DNA of 64,000 nucleotides from Paenibacillus sp. LHD-38 (GCF_031157315.1 NZ_JAVIFU010000014.1:107941-171940), one strand, 5' to 3'; positions 16,177 to 26,119 are shown, counted from the first letter of the stretch. The notes: generated by a model not told the origin, from the letters alone. A program made the numbers and translations.

Positions 16177-18378
16177 ATGATGTCCATGTCCAAGCAGGAT
16201 ATGCTTCCGGAGCATCTCCTGAAGCAGCTGACAGGCAAGCTGTTGTTTAGTTTCAAGACAGACCTGCTGCCTGACGGCCGGTTCGGCGAGCAATGGATCG
16301 CCGTTACTAGCCGCGACATCATGATTATGCAGATGGAAGGTCCGACAGTCATGCAGCTATCGGCTGCGGAGCTTAAGGATGCGAGAGCCGTTGGTGCAGT
16401 AGGAGGCGGCACACTGGTAGCCGACATGCAAAGCGGACCGGTAGTCATTGCCCGCTATACGGCTGAGCTGACATCGGTAGCCGGCTTTGCCGCAAAGCTC
16501 TTGAGCGCGATTGCAAAGGGAGAGGAGCTTCCGGCCGTTTCGGAGCGCGATTTACCGCGTTATTGCCCGACCTGCGCCAATCCGCTCGGTGAAGGCACGC
16601 AGGTTTGCCAGCTTTGCTTGAACAATGGCAAGCTAGCCTCCCGGATGCTGGGTTACGCAAAGCCCTATAAGCTTCAAATGGCAGCGGCCGGCTGTTTGCT
16701 GATTCTAACCACCTTGGTCGAGCTGCTGCCGCCGTTTCTGACGAAAATCATCATCGACGATGTGCTGCAGCCCAAAAATATGGGCTCAGCCTTGTTTACC
16801 GTTGTTTCTGGCTTGGGTCTTACCATGCTGCTTCTTACTGTTATGCAGACGGTGCGCGGGTATATCGGCATATGGGTCGGTTCCAAGCTAATGGGTGATG
16901 TTCGCAAGGATGTTTATGCGTCGCTCATGAGGCTTTCGCTGGCCTTCTTCGACCGCAGGCAGACCTCTCAATTTATTGGCCGCGTTAATAATGATGCAGA
17001 GTCGATGCGTCAATTCATGACGGACGGCGTCATTTTCGTCTGCGGAGAATCGCTTCGCGTCGTCATCATTTTTATCATCATGATGAGCCTGGATTGGAGG
17101 CTGTCACTGTTCGCGCTGCTGCCTGTTCCGGTTATGGTTGCGGCGTCAGTCACCATCTGGCCAAAAATCGGACGCCGCCTCTACCAGCAGTGGAGGTCGA
17201 TCTTTCGCTTGAATATGCTGGTCGGCGATTCACTGCAGGGTATTCGGGTGGTGAAGGCATTTGGCCGTGAACGCGAGGAGTTGTCCCGCTATACCGAGGC
17301 GAACGCGGAAGTCGTGAAGAACAATGTCAAGACAGAAGGGCTTTGGCAGTTTATATTTCCTGCCTTTAACCTTATTGCGGGAATAGGCACGCTTCTGATC
17401 TGGTATTACGGAGGAAGCAAGGTGTTGAACGACGAGCTGCAGCTAGGGGTGCTTATGGCGCTTGTCGCTTATCTTGGCATGTTATTCGGTCCTTTGCAGT
17501 GGGTCAGCCAGATGATTAACTGGGCCAGCAATGCGATGGCTGCCGCGCATCGGGTGTTTGAAATTATCGATACGCCATCCGAAGTGCCCGATGTTCACAA
17601 GCCGGTGCCGCTCGGTACCATCAAGGGCGATGTCGACTTCGAACAGGTCACTTATGGCTATGAGAAGCATCATCCAGTGCTTCGGAATATCAGCCTAAGT
17701 GTGAAAGCAGGCGAGATGATCGGCTTGGTCGGACATTCGGGAGCGGGCAAGTCGACGTTTATCAATTTGATATGCCGGTTTTATGACGCGGATGAAGGTT
17801 CCATACTCATTGACGGTGTTTCGATCCGCGATATCAGCCAATCCGATTTAAGAAAGCAGATCGGTGTTGTCCTTCAGGAAACGTTTCTCTTTGACGGCTC
17901 GATCGCGGAGAACATCGCGTATTCCAAGTCCGACGCGACACCTGAAGAAATTATGCGGGCAGCCAAGATTGCCAATGCGCATGATTTTATCGTCAGATTG
18001 CCGGACGGCTATGATACCCGGGTTGGCGAGCGTGGGCACAAGCTGTCCGGCGGGGAGCGGCAGCGGGTAGCCATCGCCCGCGCTATCATCCATGACCCCC
18101 GTATTCTTATTTTGGATGAGGCAACCGCTTCAGTGGACACCGAAACAGAGCGGCAGATTCAGGAGGCGATTTCGCGGCTTGTTCAGGGCCGTACGACCTT
18201 TGCCATTGCCCATCGCTTGTCCACGCTCCGCAACGCAGACCGTCTCGTCGTGCTGGAACGGGGTAAAATCGTCGAAGTCGGCTCTCACGAACAACTTCTT
18301 GAGAAAGAAAAGGGCGTCTACCGTAAGCTTGTTGACGCCCAGAAAGAGATGTCCAAAATAAAGGGGGTTGAGGGCTGA
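16177..18378 (+). CDS. ABC exporter (fused membrane and ATPase domains) with N-terminal zinc ribbon
   Basis: 733 residues; ATG choices at 16177, 16180 and 16186 are all close to AAAGGGAG, and the true start may be 16180 or 16186. An N-terminal domain of about 125 residues precedes a four-cysteine zinc ribbon (CPTC...CQLC). Six membrane helices (about 165-450) and a complete nucleotide-binding domain follow: Walker A GHSGAGKST, signature LSGGERQRVAIARA, Walker B ILILDEATASVD. Homodimeric type IV exporter. The gene overlaps the DUF1854 gene by one base, a pairing seen in other bacteria, including loci linked to cyanophycin metabolism. Substrate unknown; it is not an obvious xylan function. Confidence 0.9.
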   Translation: MMSMSKQDMLPEHLLKQLTGKLLFSFKTDLLPDGRFGEQWIAVTSRDIMIMQMEGPTVMQLSAAELKDARAVGAVGGGTLVADMQSGPVVIARYTAELTSVAGFAAKLLSAIAKGEELPAVSERDLPRYCPTCANPLGEGTQVCQLCLNNGKLASRMLGYAKPYKLQMAAAGCLLILTTLVELLPPFLTKIIIDDVLQPKNMGSALFTVVSGLGLTMLLLTVMQTVRGYIGIWVGSKLMGDVRKDVYASLMRLSLAFFDRRQTSQFIGRVNNDAESMRQFMTDGVIFVCGESLRVVIIFIIMMSLDWRLSLFALLPVPVMVAASVTIWPKIGRRLYQQWRSIFRLNMLVGDSLQGIRVVKAFGREREELSRYTEANAEVVKNNVKTEGLWQFIFPAFNLIAGIGTLLIWYYGGSKVLNDELQLGVLMALVAYLGMLFGPLQWVSQMINWASNAMAAAHRVFEIIDTPSEVPDVHKPVPLGTIKGDVDFEQVTYGYEKHHPVLRNISLSVKAGEMIGLVGHSGAGKSTFINLICRFYDADEGSILIDGVSIRDISQSDLRKQIGVVLQETFLFDGSIAENIAYSKSDATPEEIMRAAKIANAHDFIVRLPDGYDTRVGERGHKLSGGERQRVAIARAIIHDPRILILDEATASVDTETERQIQEAISRLVQGRTTFAIAHRLSTLRNADRLVVLERGKIVEVGSHEQLLEKEKGVYRKLVDAQKEMSKIKGVEG

Positions 18379-18875
18379 TGACGGATAGCTTTGCTATTCG
18401 GGTATTGTCAGAGGACGAAGCGAGCTTCAGCCGAGGCAAAGGCGGCGTGCTCCAGGGCGTCGTTGACGGCAAACCATATGATGAGCTTGTCGTCTACCGT
18501 GCGTTCCCGTTTCAATACGACTCGCAGTATATCTCAATCCGAAATGCGAGCGGCGATGAGCTCGGAATCATCCGCGATATCGCGGAGCTTAATGAAGAAA
18601 GTACCGCCGAGCTTACGAAGGAGCTTCAGTTCCGCTACTTCCTTCCGAGGGTAACGCGGGTGGAAAGTGTGAAATTCAAATCCGATCTGTGGCTGTGGGA
18701 GCTGCAGACACATCTTGGCCCCGCCCGAATGGCGATGCGAAATCTGCATGAGCATCTCCAATATCCCGGCGGAGGCCGGATTATTCTGACCGATCTGAGC
18801 GGCAAACGCTGTGAAATTCCCGATTGGCACGCGCTTGACGCGCATAGCCGAAGATTGCTTGAAGAAGTGCTGTAA
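18378..18875 (+). CDS. DUF1854-family protein, partner of the ABC exporter
   Basis: 165 residues, all cytoplasmic by composition. The start ATG shares a base with the TGA of the exporter gene. Family pattern seen: YRAFPF, YISIRN, LGIIRDIAEL, then RYFLPRVTRV, LWLWELQTHLGP and the closing IPDWHALDAHSRRLLEEVL. DUF1854 proteins occur almost only next to this type of exporter, so a regulatory or coupling subunit is likely. Molecular role unknown. Confidence 0.88.
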   Translation: MTDSFAIRVLSEDEASFSRGKGGVLQGVVDGKPYDELVVYRAFPFQYDSQYISIRNASGDELGIIRDIAELNEESTAELTKELQFRYFLPRVTRVESVKFKSDLWLWELQTHLGPARMAMRNLHEHLQYPGGGRIILTDLSGKRCEIPDWHALDAHSRRLLEEVL

Positions 18876-18915
18876 ATGAACGCAAACTTATATCTACAAA
18901 GGAGTGTCTTACGAA

Positions 18916-20442
18916 ATGACTTACCAAAATCCCGTTATTAGCGGCTTCCATCCCGACCCGAGCGTCTGCAGAGAAGGTGAGGACTACTATCTGGTGACCA
19001 GCTCTTTCGAGTATTTTCCGGGAGTACCGCTCTATCACAGCAAAGATCTTGTGCATTGGCAGCAGATAGGACATTGCTTGACCAGGCCAGAGCAATTGGA
19101 TTTGCGTCAAGCGAGCAGTTCTGGCGGAATATTCGCGCCTACTATTCGTGTTCATAACGGTACATTCTACATGATCACCACAAATGTCTCGAGCGGGGGC
19201 AACTTTTATGTGTATACGAATGATCCGCGCGGGGAGTGGTCCGATCCGATTTATCTAGATCATCCCGGGATTGATCCTGATCTCTTCTTCGACGAGGATG
19301 GGACGGTCTATATTACTTCATCCGCGAGCAATGATATAACGGGCCCGGGTATATACCAGAGCCGAATCGACTTGAAGACCGGGAAAAAAGTTTCGGAATG
19401 CGCGTTCCTATGGACGGGGACCGGCGGGCAATATCCGGAGGCTCCGCATATCTACCGGATCGGCGATTGGTATTACCTCCTCATATCCGAAGGAGGCACG
19501 GAGTACGGCCATATGGTAACGGTGGCAAGGAGCAAAGGGCCGGCCGGACCGTTTGAGAGCTGTCCGCACAATCCGATTCTGTCTCATCGGAGCCTCTTCA
19601 AGCCGATTCATGCGACGGGACATGCAGACTTCGTCCAGACGCCGGATGGCAGCTGGTGGGCCGTATTCCTTGGCATACGTCCTGTCGGGTATCCGAATCG
19701 TCATCATCTCGGCAGAGAAACGTTCCTTGCACCCGTCACCTGGACGGAAGACGGATGGCCGATGATCGGCGAGAACGGCACCATAGGAGAGACGATGCCT
19801 TCCGCTGGGTTAACTCTGCAGCCTGTGACCGAGGAGCCGATGGTGAGAGACGACTTCAACGCTTCCGCTCTCGCTCCGCAATGGAATTTTCTGCGTTCGC
19901 CGAACCCGGATAATTGGACGTTGACGGAGAAAGACAGCTGCCTGACGCTGTACGGCTCCCCGGCTACCTTAAATGCTGTTGACGCGCCTGCGTTTATCGG
20001 GCGGAGGCAGCAGCACTTTGCATGCCGCGTATCCGCATATTTGACGTTTGCACCGCAGCGAGACGGCGAAGAAGCGGGAATAACCGTATTCATGAATGAG
20101 CGGTTTCATTACGAGATTGCAGTGACAAGAATTGCCGGCGAACGCAAGATCATTTTCCGGAGAAGGGTCGGCAGTTTATGGAAGGTGGAGCACGAGGCGC
20201 CATGGTCGGCTGATAAGGTCGTGCTGACTGTCAAATCGGACAAGGAGCATTATGCCTTCGGTTTCTCAAGCAGCAGCCATGAGGAGCCCTTCTGGTTTGG
20301 CCAAGGGGAGTGCGCTTTGCTGGCCACGGAAGTAGCCGGCGGGTTTACGGGTGTATTCTTCGCCATGTATGCGACGGGCAACGGCACTCGATCCGAGTCG
20401 CCGGCTCATTTTGACTGGTTCCATTATGAAACCTACGAGTAG
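18916..20442 (+). CDS. GH43 beta-xylosidase, cytoplasmic
   Basis: 508 residues from ATG 18916; AAAGGAG lies 11 nt upstream and overlaps the other possible start (GTG 18904). No signal peptide. A five-bladed GH43 propeller (1-310) has the three expected acids: Asp in FHPDPS, Asp in GIDPDLFFD and Glu in YPEAPHIY. A C-terminal beta-sandwich (about 320-505) is typical of the XynB group of about 500-540 residues. Expected to release xylose from imported xylo-oligosaccharides; arabinofuranosidase side activity is common in this family. Ends in a strong terminator. Confidence 0.92.
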   Translation: MTYQNPVISGFHPDPSVCREGEDYYLVTSSFEYFPGVPLYHSKDLVHWQQIGHCLTRPEQLDLRQASSSGGIFAPTIRVHNGTFYMITTNVSSGGNFYVYTNDPRGEWSDPIYLDHPGIDPDLFFDEDGTVYITSSASNDITGPGIYQSRIDLKTGKKVSECAFLWTGTGGQYPEAPHIYRIGDWYYLLISEGGTEYGHMVTVARSKGPAGPFESCPHNPILSHRSLFKPIHATGHADFVQTPDGSWWAVFLGIRPVGYPNRHHLGRETFLAPVTWTEDGWPMIGENGTIGETMPSAGLTLQPVTEEPMVRDDFNASALAPQWNFLRSPNPDNWTLTEKDSCLTLYGSPATLNAVDAPAFIGRRQQHFACRVSAYLTFAPQRDGEEAGITVFMNERFHYEIAVTRIAGERKIIFRRRVGSLWKVEHEAPWSADKVVLTVKSDKEHYAFGFSSSSHEEPFWFGQGECALLATEVAGGFTGVFFAMYATGNGTRSESPAHFDWFHYETYE

Positions 20443-20454
20443 GAATGAATAAAC

Positions 20455-20493
20455 GAGAGGCCTAAGCGCATGTGCATGGGCCTCTCTTTTTTT
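20455..20493 (+). terminator. Intrinsic terminator after the GH43 gene
   Basis: GAGAGGCC (20455-20462) pairs with GGCCTCTC (20479-20486), followed by seven T residues. Repeat copy B begins two bases further on. Confidence 0.9.
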
Positions 20494-20494
20494 A

Positions 20495-20596
20495 ATATAT
20501 AAGAATTTATATGTTTTCACATATAAATGTGCTTATATATCTCCGCGAAACGACTGCTTTTGCCACAGAGGACGGCGACAGCCGTTTACGCTTGTA
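20495..20596 (+). ncRNA. 102-bp structured repeat, copy B
   Basis: Same element as 14658-14759. The outer hairpin arms are identical; the inner arms are TTTATATG/CATATAAA, a compensated change from copy A. In the second domain P2 is CUG/CAG instead of UAG/CUG. P1 and P3 are identical. Here the element lies 284 nt before the start codon of the SLH-GH127 gene, so if it is a leader the 5' UTR is long. Confidence 0.6.
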
Positions 20597-20880
20597 ATGC
20601 AGTCTAAGAGCTCCTCAGATGGGACTTGGAGTTGATTTTGTGAAATTCCCAAAGAAAATATAACTTTCAAATAAGAGACACCATTTTAATAGATACTATT
20701 ATATCTATAATTTACTTAGGAGACTCTTCTAAGCGTTTGGAGCGTTTAGTCAATTTTCAACGATCAACGATAAGGAGGCTGAAATAATAAAATCGAATTT
20801 TTGAAAACGCTTTAAAGTTAAGGCTCAATTGAGTTGAAGGATCAAGCTATAGTTGAATATTAATATGAGGTGATTCGATT
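20597..20880 (+). promoter_or_regulatory. AT-rich upstream region of the SLH-GH127 gene
   Basis: No gene seen. A consensus TATAAT lies at 20706-20711 without a good -35 at 16-18 bp. A cre-like site TGAAAACGCTTTAA lies at 20802-20815 (one mismatch to TGNAANCGNWNNCW). AAGGAGG at 20772-20778 has no start codon at a useful distance. AGGTGA 7 nt before 20881 is the Shine-Dalgarno sequence. Confidence 0.4.
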
Positions 20881-23800
20881 ATGAAACCAATACCAAAGAA
20901 AACGGTTAGAGGCAAGGTGGCATTACTTGTACTTTCTCTTACATTATTAGCAAATGCTACCGGATTCACTAGTACGGGTATGTATGTTAATGCAGCAGGG
21001 TTGGATGACTCCATGGAAATGGAATTAAAGTTCGAAGATAATATTACGGATTCTTCTACGAATGCGATCCAAGGTACATTAAATGGCTCTGCAATCTATA
21101 CCAGCGGGAAAGTAGGAAAAGCATTACAACTCAATGGAACTAACAATTATATTGACCTGGGCACGTCATCGGCATTACAACCACAAAACTTGACCGTTTC
21201 CTTCTGGGTTAAGCCTGACACAAACTTGGTTGGCGAGCACATTGTTATGTGGAACAAACCAAGTGGCGCTTGGAATGGAGAGGGATGGTATTTGAGCATC
21301 TTGAGCGATGATGTTCCATTAAAACTATCAACAGGCACAAGCGTTCAAGAATCATATGTAACAGGGGATAGAAATGCTTTCTTTCCTGTTGGTGAATGGA
21401 CTCACATTGCTGTCACCTACGACAATGCCACTAAAAATGCAGCTATATACCGTAACGGTATGGCACAGCAGGTCATGTACAATACAAAGGGCGGCGGCAT
21501 TATTGCGAACGATACAGACCATAAGTATTTGGGATTTAATTCACCCAACTACGGTGGAGGGTATGCCAAGCTGAATATGGATGAATTTAAAATCTATAGC
21601 ACAGCAGCATCAAATGAAGAGATCAGAGATATTTTCAAAGCAGAAGGAGGCATAATTGAAGAGGAGTCCATTGCACAGATGGACCTGGATTCAATTATGC
21701 TCCCGGGAACAATAAGAGGGAGTCTGCCTTTTCCGGTGAGTGGGAATAACGGGAGTATGCTGGCGTGGAGTTCTTCTAATCCAGATGTTCTTTCCCATAC
21801 GGGAGAAGTTATTGCGCCTGAGGTTGATACTCCCGTAACAGTTACTGTAAGTGTAACGTATGGCACAATAACGTTGACTAAAAAATTTGATGTTATTGTA
21901 AAAGCCAGCAAATACGCTGGCGATTTTGCGATGATTAAGTCGTTTGACATGGAAGATGTAGAGGTAACGGACCCTTTTTATGTAAATGCATTTAATAAAA
22001 ATTTGGATTATTTGTTAAAGCTCGATCCGGATCGACTGCTGTCGGGATTCAGGACGGTAGCAGGATTACCGAAGAAAGCAGAGCTGTATGGCGGCTGGGA
22101 AGGCGGTTGGAGCTATCTAAGAGGGCATATTATGGGCCATTACTTGACAGCGCTTTCACAGGCATATAAACAAACCAAGGGCAATCCCGCCCTAAACCTG
22201 CAAGTCAAAAATAGAATCGATTATCTTCTTAGCGAATTAAAGGCATGTCAAGTTGCAAGTCCGAATGGCTATATCTTCGCAACGCCGGAGACGCATTTCG
22301 ATGTTATCGAAGGAAAAGTCGAAGGTCCGAGCTGGGTGCCGTGGTATACGATGCACAAAATTGTTGCCGGCCTAGTCGATGTATACAATTATACGGATAA
22401 TGGAGTGGCTTTAGAGATTGCAAGCAAGCTGGGAGACTGGACTTACAACCGGACGCAAACCTGGGATGAAGCGACACATACAAGGGTGTTAAATATAGAA
22501 TATGGCGGCATGAACGACGGCTTATATGAATTGTACAAAGCCACTCAGGATCCAACTCATGTCATAGCAGCTCATATGTTTGATGAAGATTCATTATTCA
22601 CCCCGATTGTAAACGGCAATGATGTTTTGCAAAATTCGCATGCCAATACCCAGATCGTAAAGTTTATTGGCGCTCTGAATCGCTATCGGACATTAGGTGA
22701 AGAGGCGGAGTTCTATTTGCAAGCAGCTGAAAACTTCTGGGAGACGGTCGTTCACGATCATACTTACGTAACAGGCGGCAATAGCGAAAACGAGCACTTT
22801 AGAGAACCAGGACAACTGGATGCAAGAAGAAATAATGTGAATGCGGAAACCTGTAACGCGTATAACATGCTAAAGCTTACCAGAGAACTGTTCAGGTTAA
22901 CCGGAGATATCAAATACGCGGACTATTATGAAAGGGCATTCCAGAATGAGATTCTGTCTTCCATGAACCCGGAGACCGGAATGACGACGTACTTCAAGCC
23001 GATGGGAACAGGTTATTTCAAGGTCTATGGAACAGAGTTTGACAGCTTTTGGTGTGATACCGGAACGGGGATGGAAAACTTCACGAAACTGGATGACAGC
23101 ATTTATTTCCGAACCGAATCGGATCTTTATGTCAACATGTACGTAAGCTCGACGCTAAAGTGGACGGATAAAGGCCTTCAATTCACACAGCAGGCCAATC
23201 TGCCGGAAAGCAATAAGGCAACCTTCACCATCAACGCTGCATCTGCCGAAAGCATTAATTTCAAATTCAGGACTCCAGATTGGATTGCGGCAGGTCAAAA
23301 CGTGGTGGTGACCATTAATGGGGAAGCATTGCATGCAAACGCAGTAGACGGCTATGTAAATGTAGAGAGAGTATGGGAAGCAGGGGATGTTATTGAGCTG
23401 ACGTTCCCTATGGAGGTCAAAATTTCAACGCTGCACGATAACGCAGAAGCGGTAGCGTTTACGTACGGTCCTGTCGTCTTAAGCGCAGGTATGGGAACCG
23501 AACAAATGGTGGCCATTCCCCATCTCGCCTCGCAAAAAGCAAATATGCCGGAAGGTGTGACTTACAAGGACTATATTCTGATTGAAGATGGAACTGTGAG
23601 TGACTGGATGGCTAACGTCAAGGATAATTTGGTAAAGACAGAAGGGAAAGTAGAATTCACGCTGCGGAATACAGATGAGGATCAAAATCTGAAATTTACC
23701 CCTTACTATTTAAATACAGGGGAAAGATATGGCATTTACTTTTACTTATCGGCGTTAGACTCTCCTTTTTTTCAGAATAACATTTTAAATAAAAAGAATG

Positions 23801-26100
23801 CAGCGAGGAAGGCTGTCGCGCTAATCGATGAAGTGCAAATCACCAATGATCAGCACGAATTGGCGCATAACCTGCAAGGCAATTCATCAGGAGGCTCCTA
23901 CGGCGGCTATCAGTACCGCCATGCATTCGGCGTGAATACCGGAGACGGCTGGCTCAGCTACGACATGACCGTTACTCCGTCCATCACGAATTATGTGGCG
24001 ACCAAGTACTACAGCGGTGATCAAGGAAGAACCTTTAATGTGTATGTGGATGGAACACTCATAAAGGAGGAAACGGTAGAAGCCAGAAATCCGGCTCAAT
24101 TCTATGACGTGAGGTATGAAATTCCCGCGCAATTGGTGGCGGGAAAAACCAAAGTAACGGTGAAGTTTGCGAGCAGAGGAACAAGTTATGTTGGTAGTCT
24201 ATTTGGGACGTTATCGATTCTAAAAGATTATAGCAATGATACGAACCTTCAGAGCGTGACTGCAGGCGGCACAGCGGCGGCATTAACCGGTAGTGACTAT
24301 GCTTTAACAGTACCGCAGGATACCACGGAGGCCATGGTTAATTTCACGCCTGTAAATTCAAATGCCTTGGTATATGTAGACGATATTCTGATCGATGATA
24401 CGGCTGTTCGAAAAGTTGCTTTAGATGCCGATACAGCAACATTAAATATCCGGGTGGTTGCAGAAGACAGAGTAACTGAGAAAGCGTACACGCTTAGTAT
24501 TAAGAAGCAGGTGTCAGAAGAGTTTCCTTTGGAATCGGTTAGTATCACAGCAAGTTTAGCATCAATTAACATGAGCAATGAACTGGTCCTGAACGCTAAT
24601 CTTAACCCATCAAACGCTGCGAACCCCACGTACGAGTGGAGCACGGATCAACTTCTGGAGATCGTTGGGGACAGCAATAAAGATACGGTTACAGTTAGGG
24701 GATTATCAGTCGGAACAGGAACCGTGACTCTAACGGTTATTGCCGGAGGTGTAGTACGGACAGCAGCAACTGAAGTAACGGTGACCAAAGCGAATAACAC
24801 GGGTAATCATGGCGACCCTGGCTCAGGTAATACAGGAAATGAAAATCCAGTGAACAGTGTCATCGGAATTAAAGTTAATGGTCAATTCGTAAACTTAGGG
24901 ATGGCTGTGAAATCTGTGAGAAACAGCCAAACGGTTACTACGGCTAGGTTTGACGAGCAGAGGCTTGAACAAAGCATTAACGGGACCGCAGCCGGTTCCA
25001 TAATCACTATTCCGCTAACTAGCGATTCGGATGTCGTAGTTGCAGAGTTTGCTGGTCAAGTGTTAAAGCTGATGGGAGACAAGAAGGTGACGGTGGAAAT
25101 CAAAACGGATAAAGCCGCTTATACCTTGCCTGCCGAGCTAATCGGAGCGTCTGCTTTATCTGCACAAGCTGGTATTTCCTTGCAGGATATTACCTTTCAA
25201 GTGGAAATCGGCAGTCCATCGGCTGCTATGCTAGAGTTGGTGGAACAAGCGGCAAGCAAAGGGAAGTTTGCTTTTGTCTTACCGCCAGTTGAATTTATTG
25301 TGAGAGCTTCCTATGGGGAAAAGACAATTGATGTTTCAACGTTCACAACTTATGTGGAGCGTACAATTGCACTTCCGAATGGAGTAGACCCAAACAAGAT
25401 AACGACTGGCGTTGTAGTAGAAGCGGATGGTACGATTCGCCATGTACCGACAAAAATCATTGTAATGGATGGCAAGTATTTTGCCAGCATTAAGAGCTTG
25501 ACGAATAGCATCTATTCTGTCGTGTATAACCAAGTAGAGTTCAAGGATACTGCTTCACATTGGGCTAATGAAGCCATTCATGAACTGGGTGCAAGAATGA
25601 TCGTCAGCGGAGACGGCAATGAATCATTTTATCCGAGCGCAGATATCACTCGAGCAGAATTCGCCGCAATCATAGTCAAAGGATTGGGCTTGAGGCTGGA
25701 AAACGACAAACCTTCCTTTAACGATGTAAAAGCAACGGATTGGTACAGTAACGCTGTCCAAACTGCTCAGTCTTTTGGTTTAATTAACGGCTTTGATGAT
25801 GGTTCTTTCCGCCCGATGAGCAAGATTACAAGAGAACAAGCGATGACGATCATTGCAAAAGCCATGACCGTTACGGGACTGAAGGATCAACTTGATCTAC
25901 AGCCTGCGAACGATGTATTACGAGTTTATAAAGATGCGTCAGCCGCTTCAGCTTGGGCAAAGCAAGCCATTGCACACAATATCCAAGCTGGCATAGTGTC
26001 TGGAAGAAGCGTCGATGCCCTTGCTCCGAAGGCTTATATCACTAGAGCTGAGGTCGCAAATGTAGTTCTAAAACTACTTAAGCAATCTGATTTGATTTAA
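20881..26100 (+). CDS. SLH-anchored multidomain GH127 (beta-L-arabinofuranosidase-like) protein
   Basis: 1739 residues. Order: signal peptide (1-39, ending VNAAG), LamG/concanavalin-like domain (45-250), Ig-like domain (260-345), GH127/DUF1680 unit (353-870), beta-sandwich (about 980-1115), cadherin-like domain (1120-1210), BIG2-like domain (1218-1305), a conserved S-layer-protein spacer, and three SLH domains (1555-1739, ITRAEFAAIIV, ITREQAMTIIA, ITRAEVANVVL). SLH domains bind pyruvylated wall polymer, so the enzyme sits on the cell surface. GH127 zinc-site residues are Glu656, Cys658 and Cys725, but the usual second Cys is Asp726 (FWCDTGTGMEN). Likely removes L-arabinofuranose from arabinoxylan; activity uncertain because of that change. 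Confidence 0.88.
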   Translation: MKPIPKKTVRGKVALLVLSLTLLANATGFTSTGMYVNAAGLDDSMEMELKFEDNITDSSTNAIQGTLNGSAIYTSGKVGKALQLNGTNNYIDLGTSSALQPQNLTVSFWVKPDTNLVGEHIVMWNKPSGAWNGEGWYLSILSDDVPLKLSTGTSVQESYVTGDRNAFFPVGEWTHIAVTYDNATKNAAIYRNGMAQQVMYNTKGGGIIANDTDHKYLGFNSPNYGGGYAKLNMDEFKIYSTAASNEEIRDIFKAEGGIIEEESIAQMDLDSIMLPGTIRGSLPFPVSGNNGSMLAWSSSNPDVLSHTGEVIAPEVDTPVTVTVSVTYGTITLTKKFDVIVKASKYAGDFAMIKSFDMEDVEVTDPFYVNAFNKNLDYLLKLDPDRLLSGFRTVAGLPKKAELYGGWEGGWSYLRGHIMGHYLTALSQAYKQTKGNPALNLQVKNRIDYLLSELKACQVASPNGYIFATPETHFDVIEGKVEGPSWVPWYTMHKIVAGLVDVYNYTDNGVALEIASKLGDWTYNRTQTWDEATHTRVLNIEYGGMNDGLYELYKATQDPTHVIAAHMFDEDSLFTPIVNGNDVLQNSHANTQIVKFIGALNRYRTLGEEAEFYLQAAENFWETVVHDHTYVTGGNSENEHFREPGQLDARRNNVNAETCNAYNMLKLTRELFRLTGDIKYADYYERAFQNEILSSMNPETGMTTYFKPMGTGYFKVYGTEFDSFWCDTGTGMENFTKLDDSIYFRTESDLYVNMYVSSTLKWTDKGLQFTQQANLPESNKATFTINAASAESINFKFRTPDWIAAGQNVVVTINGEALHANAVDGYVNVERVWEAGDVIELTFPMEVKISTLHDNAEAVAFTYGPVVLSAGMGTEQMVAIPHLASQKANMPEGVTYKDYILIEDGTVSDWMANVKDNLVKTEGKVEFTLRNTDEDQNLKFTPYYLNTGERYGIYFYLSALDSPFFQNNILNKKNAARKAVALIDEVQITNDQHELAHNLQGNSSGGSYGGYQYRHAFGVNTGDGWLSYDMTVTPSITNYVATKYYSGDQGRTFNVYVDGTLIKEETVEARNPAQFYDVRYEIPAQLVAGKTKVTVKFASRGTSYVGSLFGTLSILKDYSNDTNLQSVTAGGTAAALTGSDYALTVPQDTTEAMVNFTPVNSNALVYVDDILIDDTAVRKVALDADTATLNIRVVAEDRVTEKAYTLSIKKQVSEEFPLESVSITASLASINMSNELVLNANLNPSNAANPTYEWSTDQLLEIVGDSNKDTVTVRGLSVGTGTVTLTVIAGGVVRTAATEVTVTKANNTGNHGDPGSGNTGNENPVNSVIGIKVNGQFVNLGMAVKSVRNSQTVTTARFDEQRLEQSINGTAAGSIITIPLTSDSDVVVAEFAGQVLKLMGDKKVTVEIKTDKAAYTLPAELIGASALSAQAGISLQDITFQVEIGSPSAAMLELVEQAASKGKFAFVLPPVEFIVRASYGEKTIDVSTFTTYVERTIALPNGVDPNKITTGVVVEADGTIRHVPTKIIVMDGKYFASIKSLTNSIYSVVYNQVEFKDTASHWANEAIHELGARMIVSGDGNESFYPSADITRAEFAAIIVKGLGLRLENDKPSFNDVKATDWYSNAVQTAQSFGLINGFDDGSFRPMSKITREQAMTIIAKAMTVTGLKDQLDLQPANDVLRVYKDASAASAWAKQAIAHNIQAGIVSGRSVDALAPKAYITRAEVANVVLKLLKQSDLI

Positions 26101-26119
26101 ATGAAAAAGGATTGAATTG

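Noticed and set aside
20772..20810. Leader peptide after the AAGGAGG upstream of the SLH-GH127 gene
   Set aside because: No ATG, GTG or TTG at a workable distance; the next TTG is more than 20 nt away.
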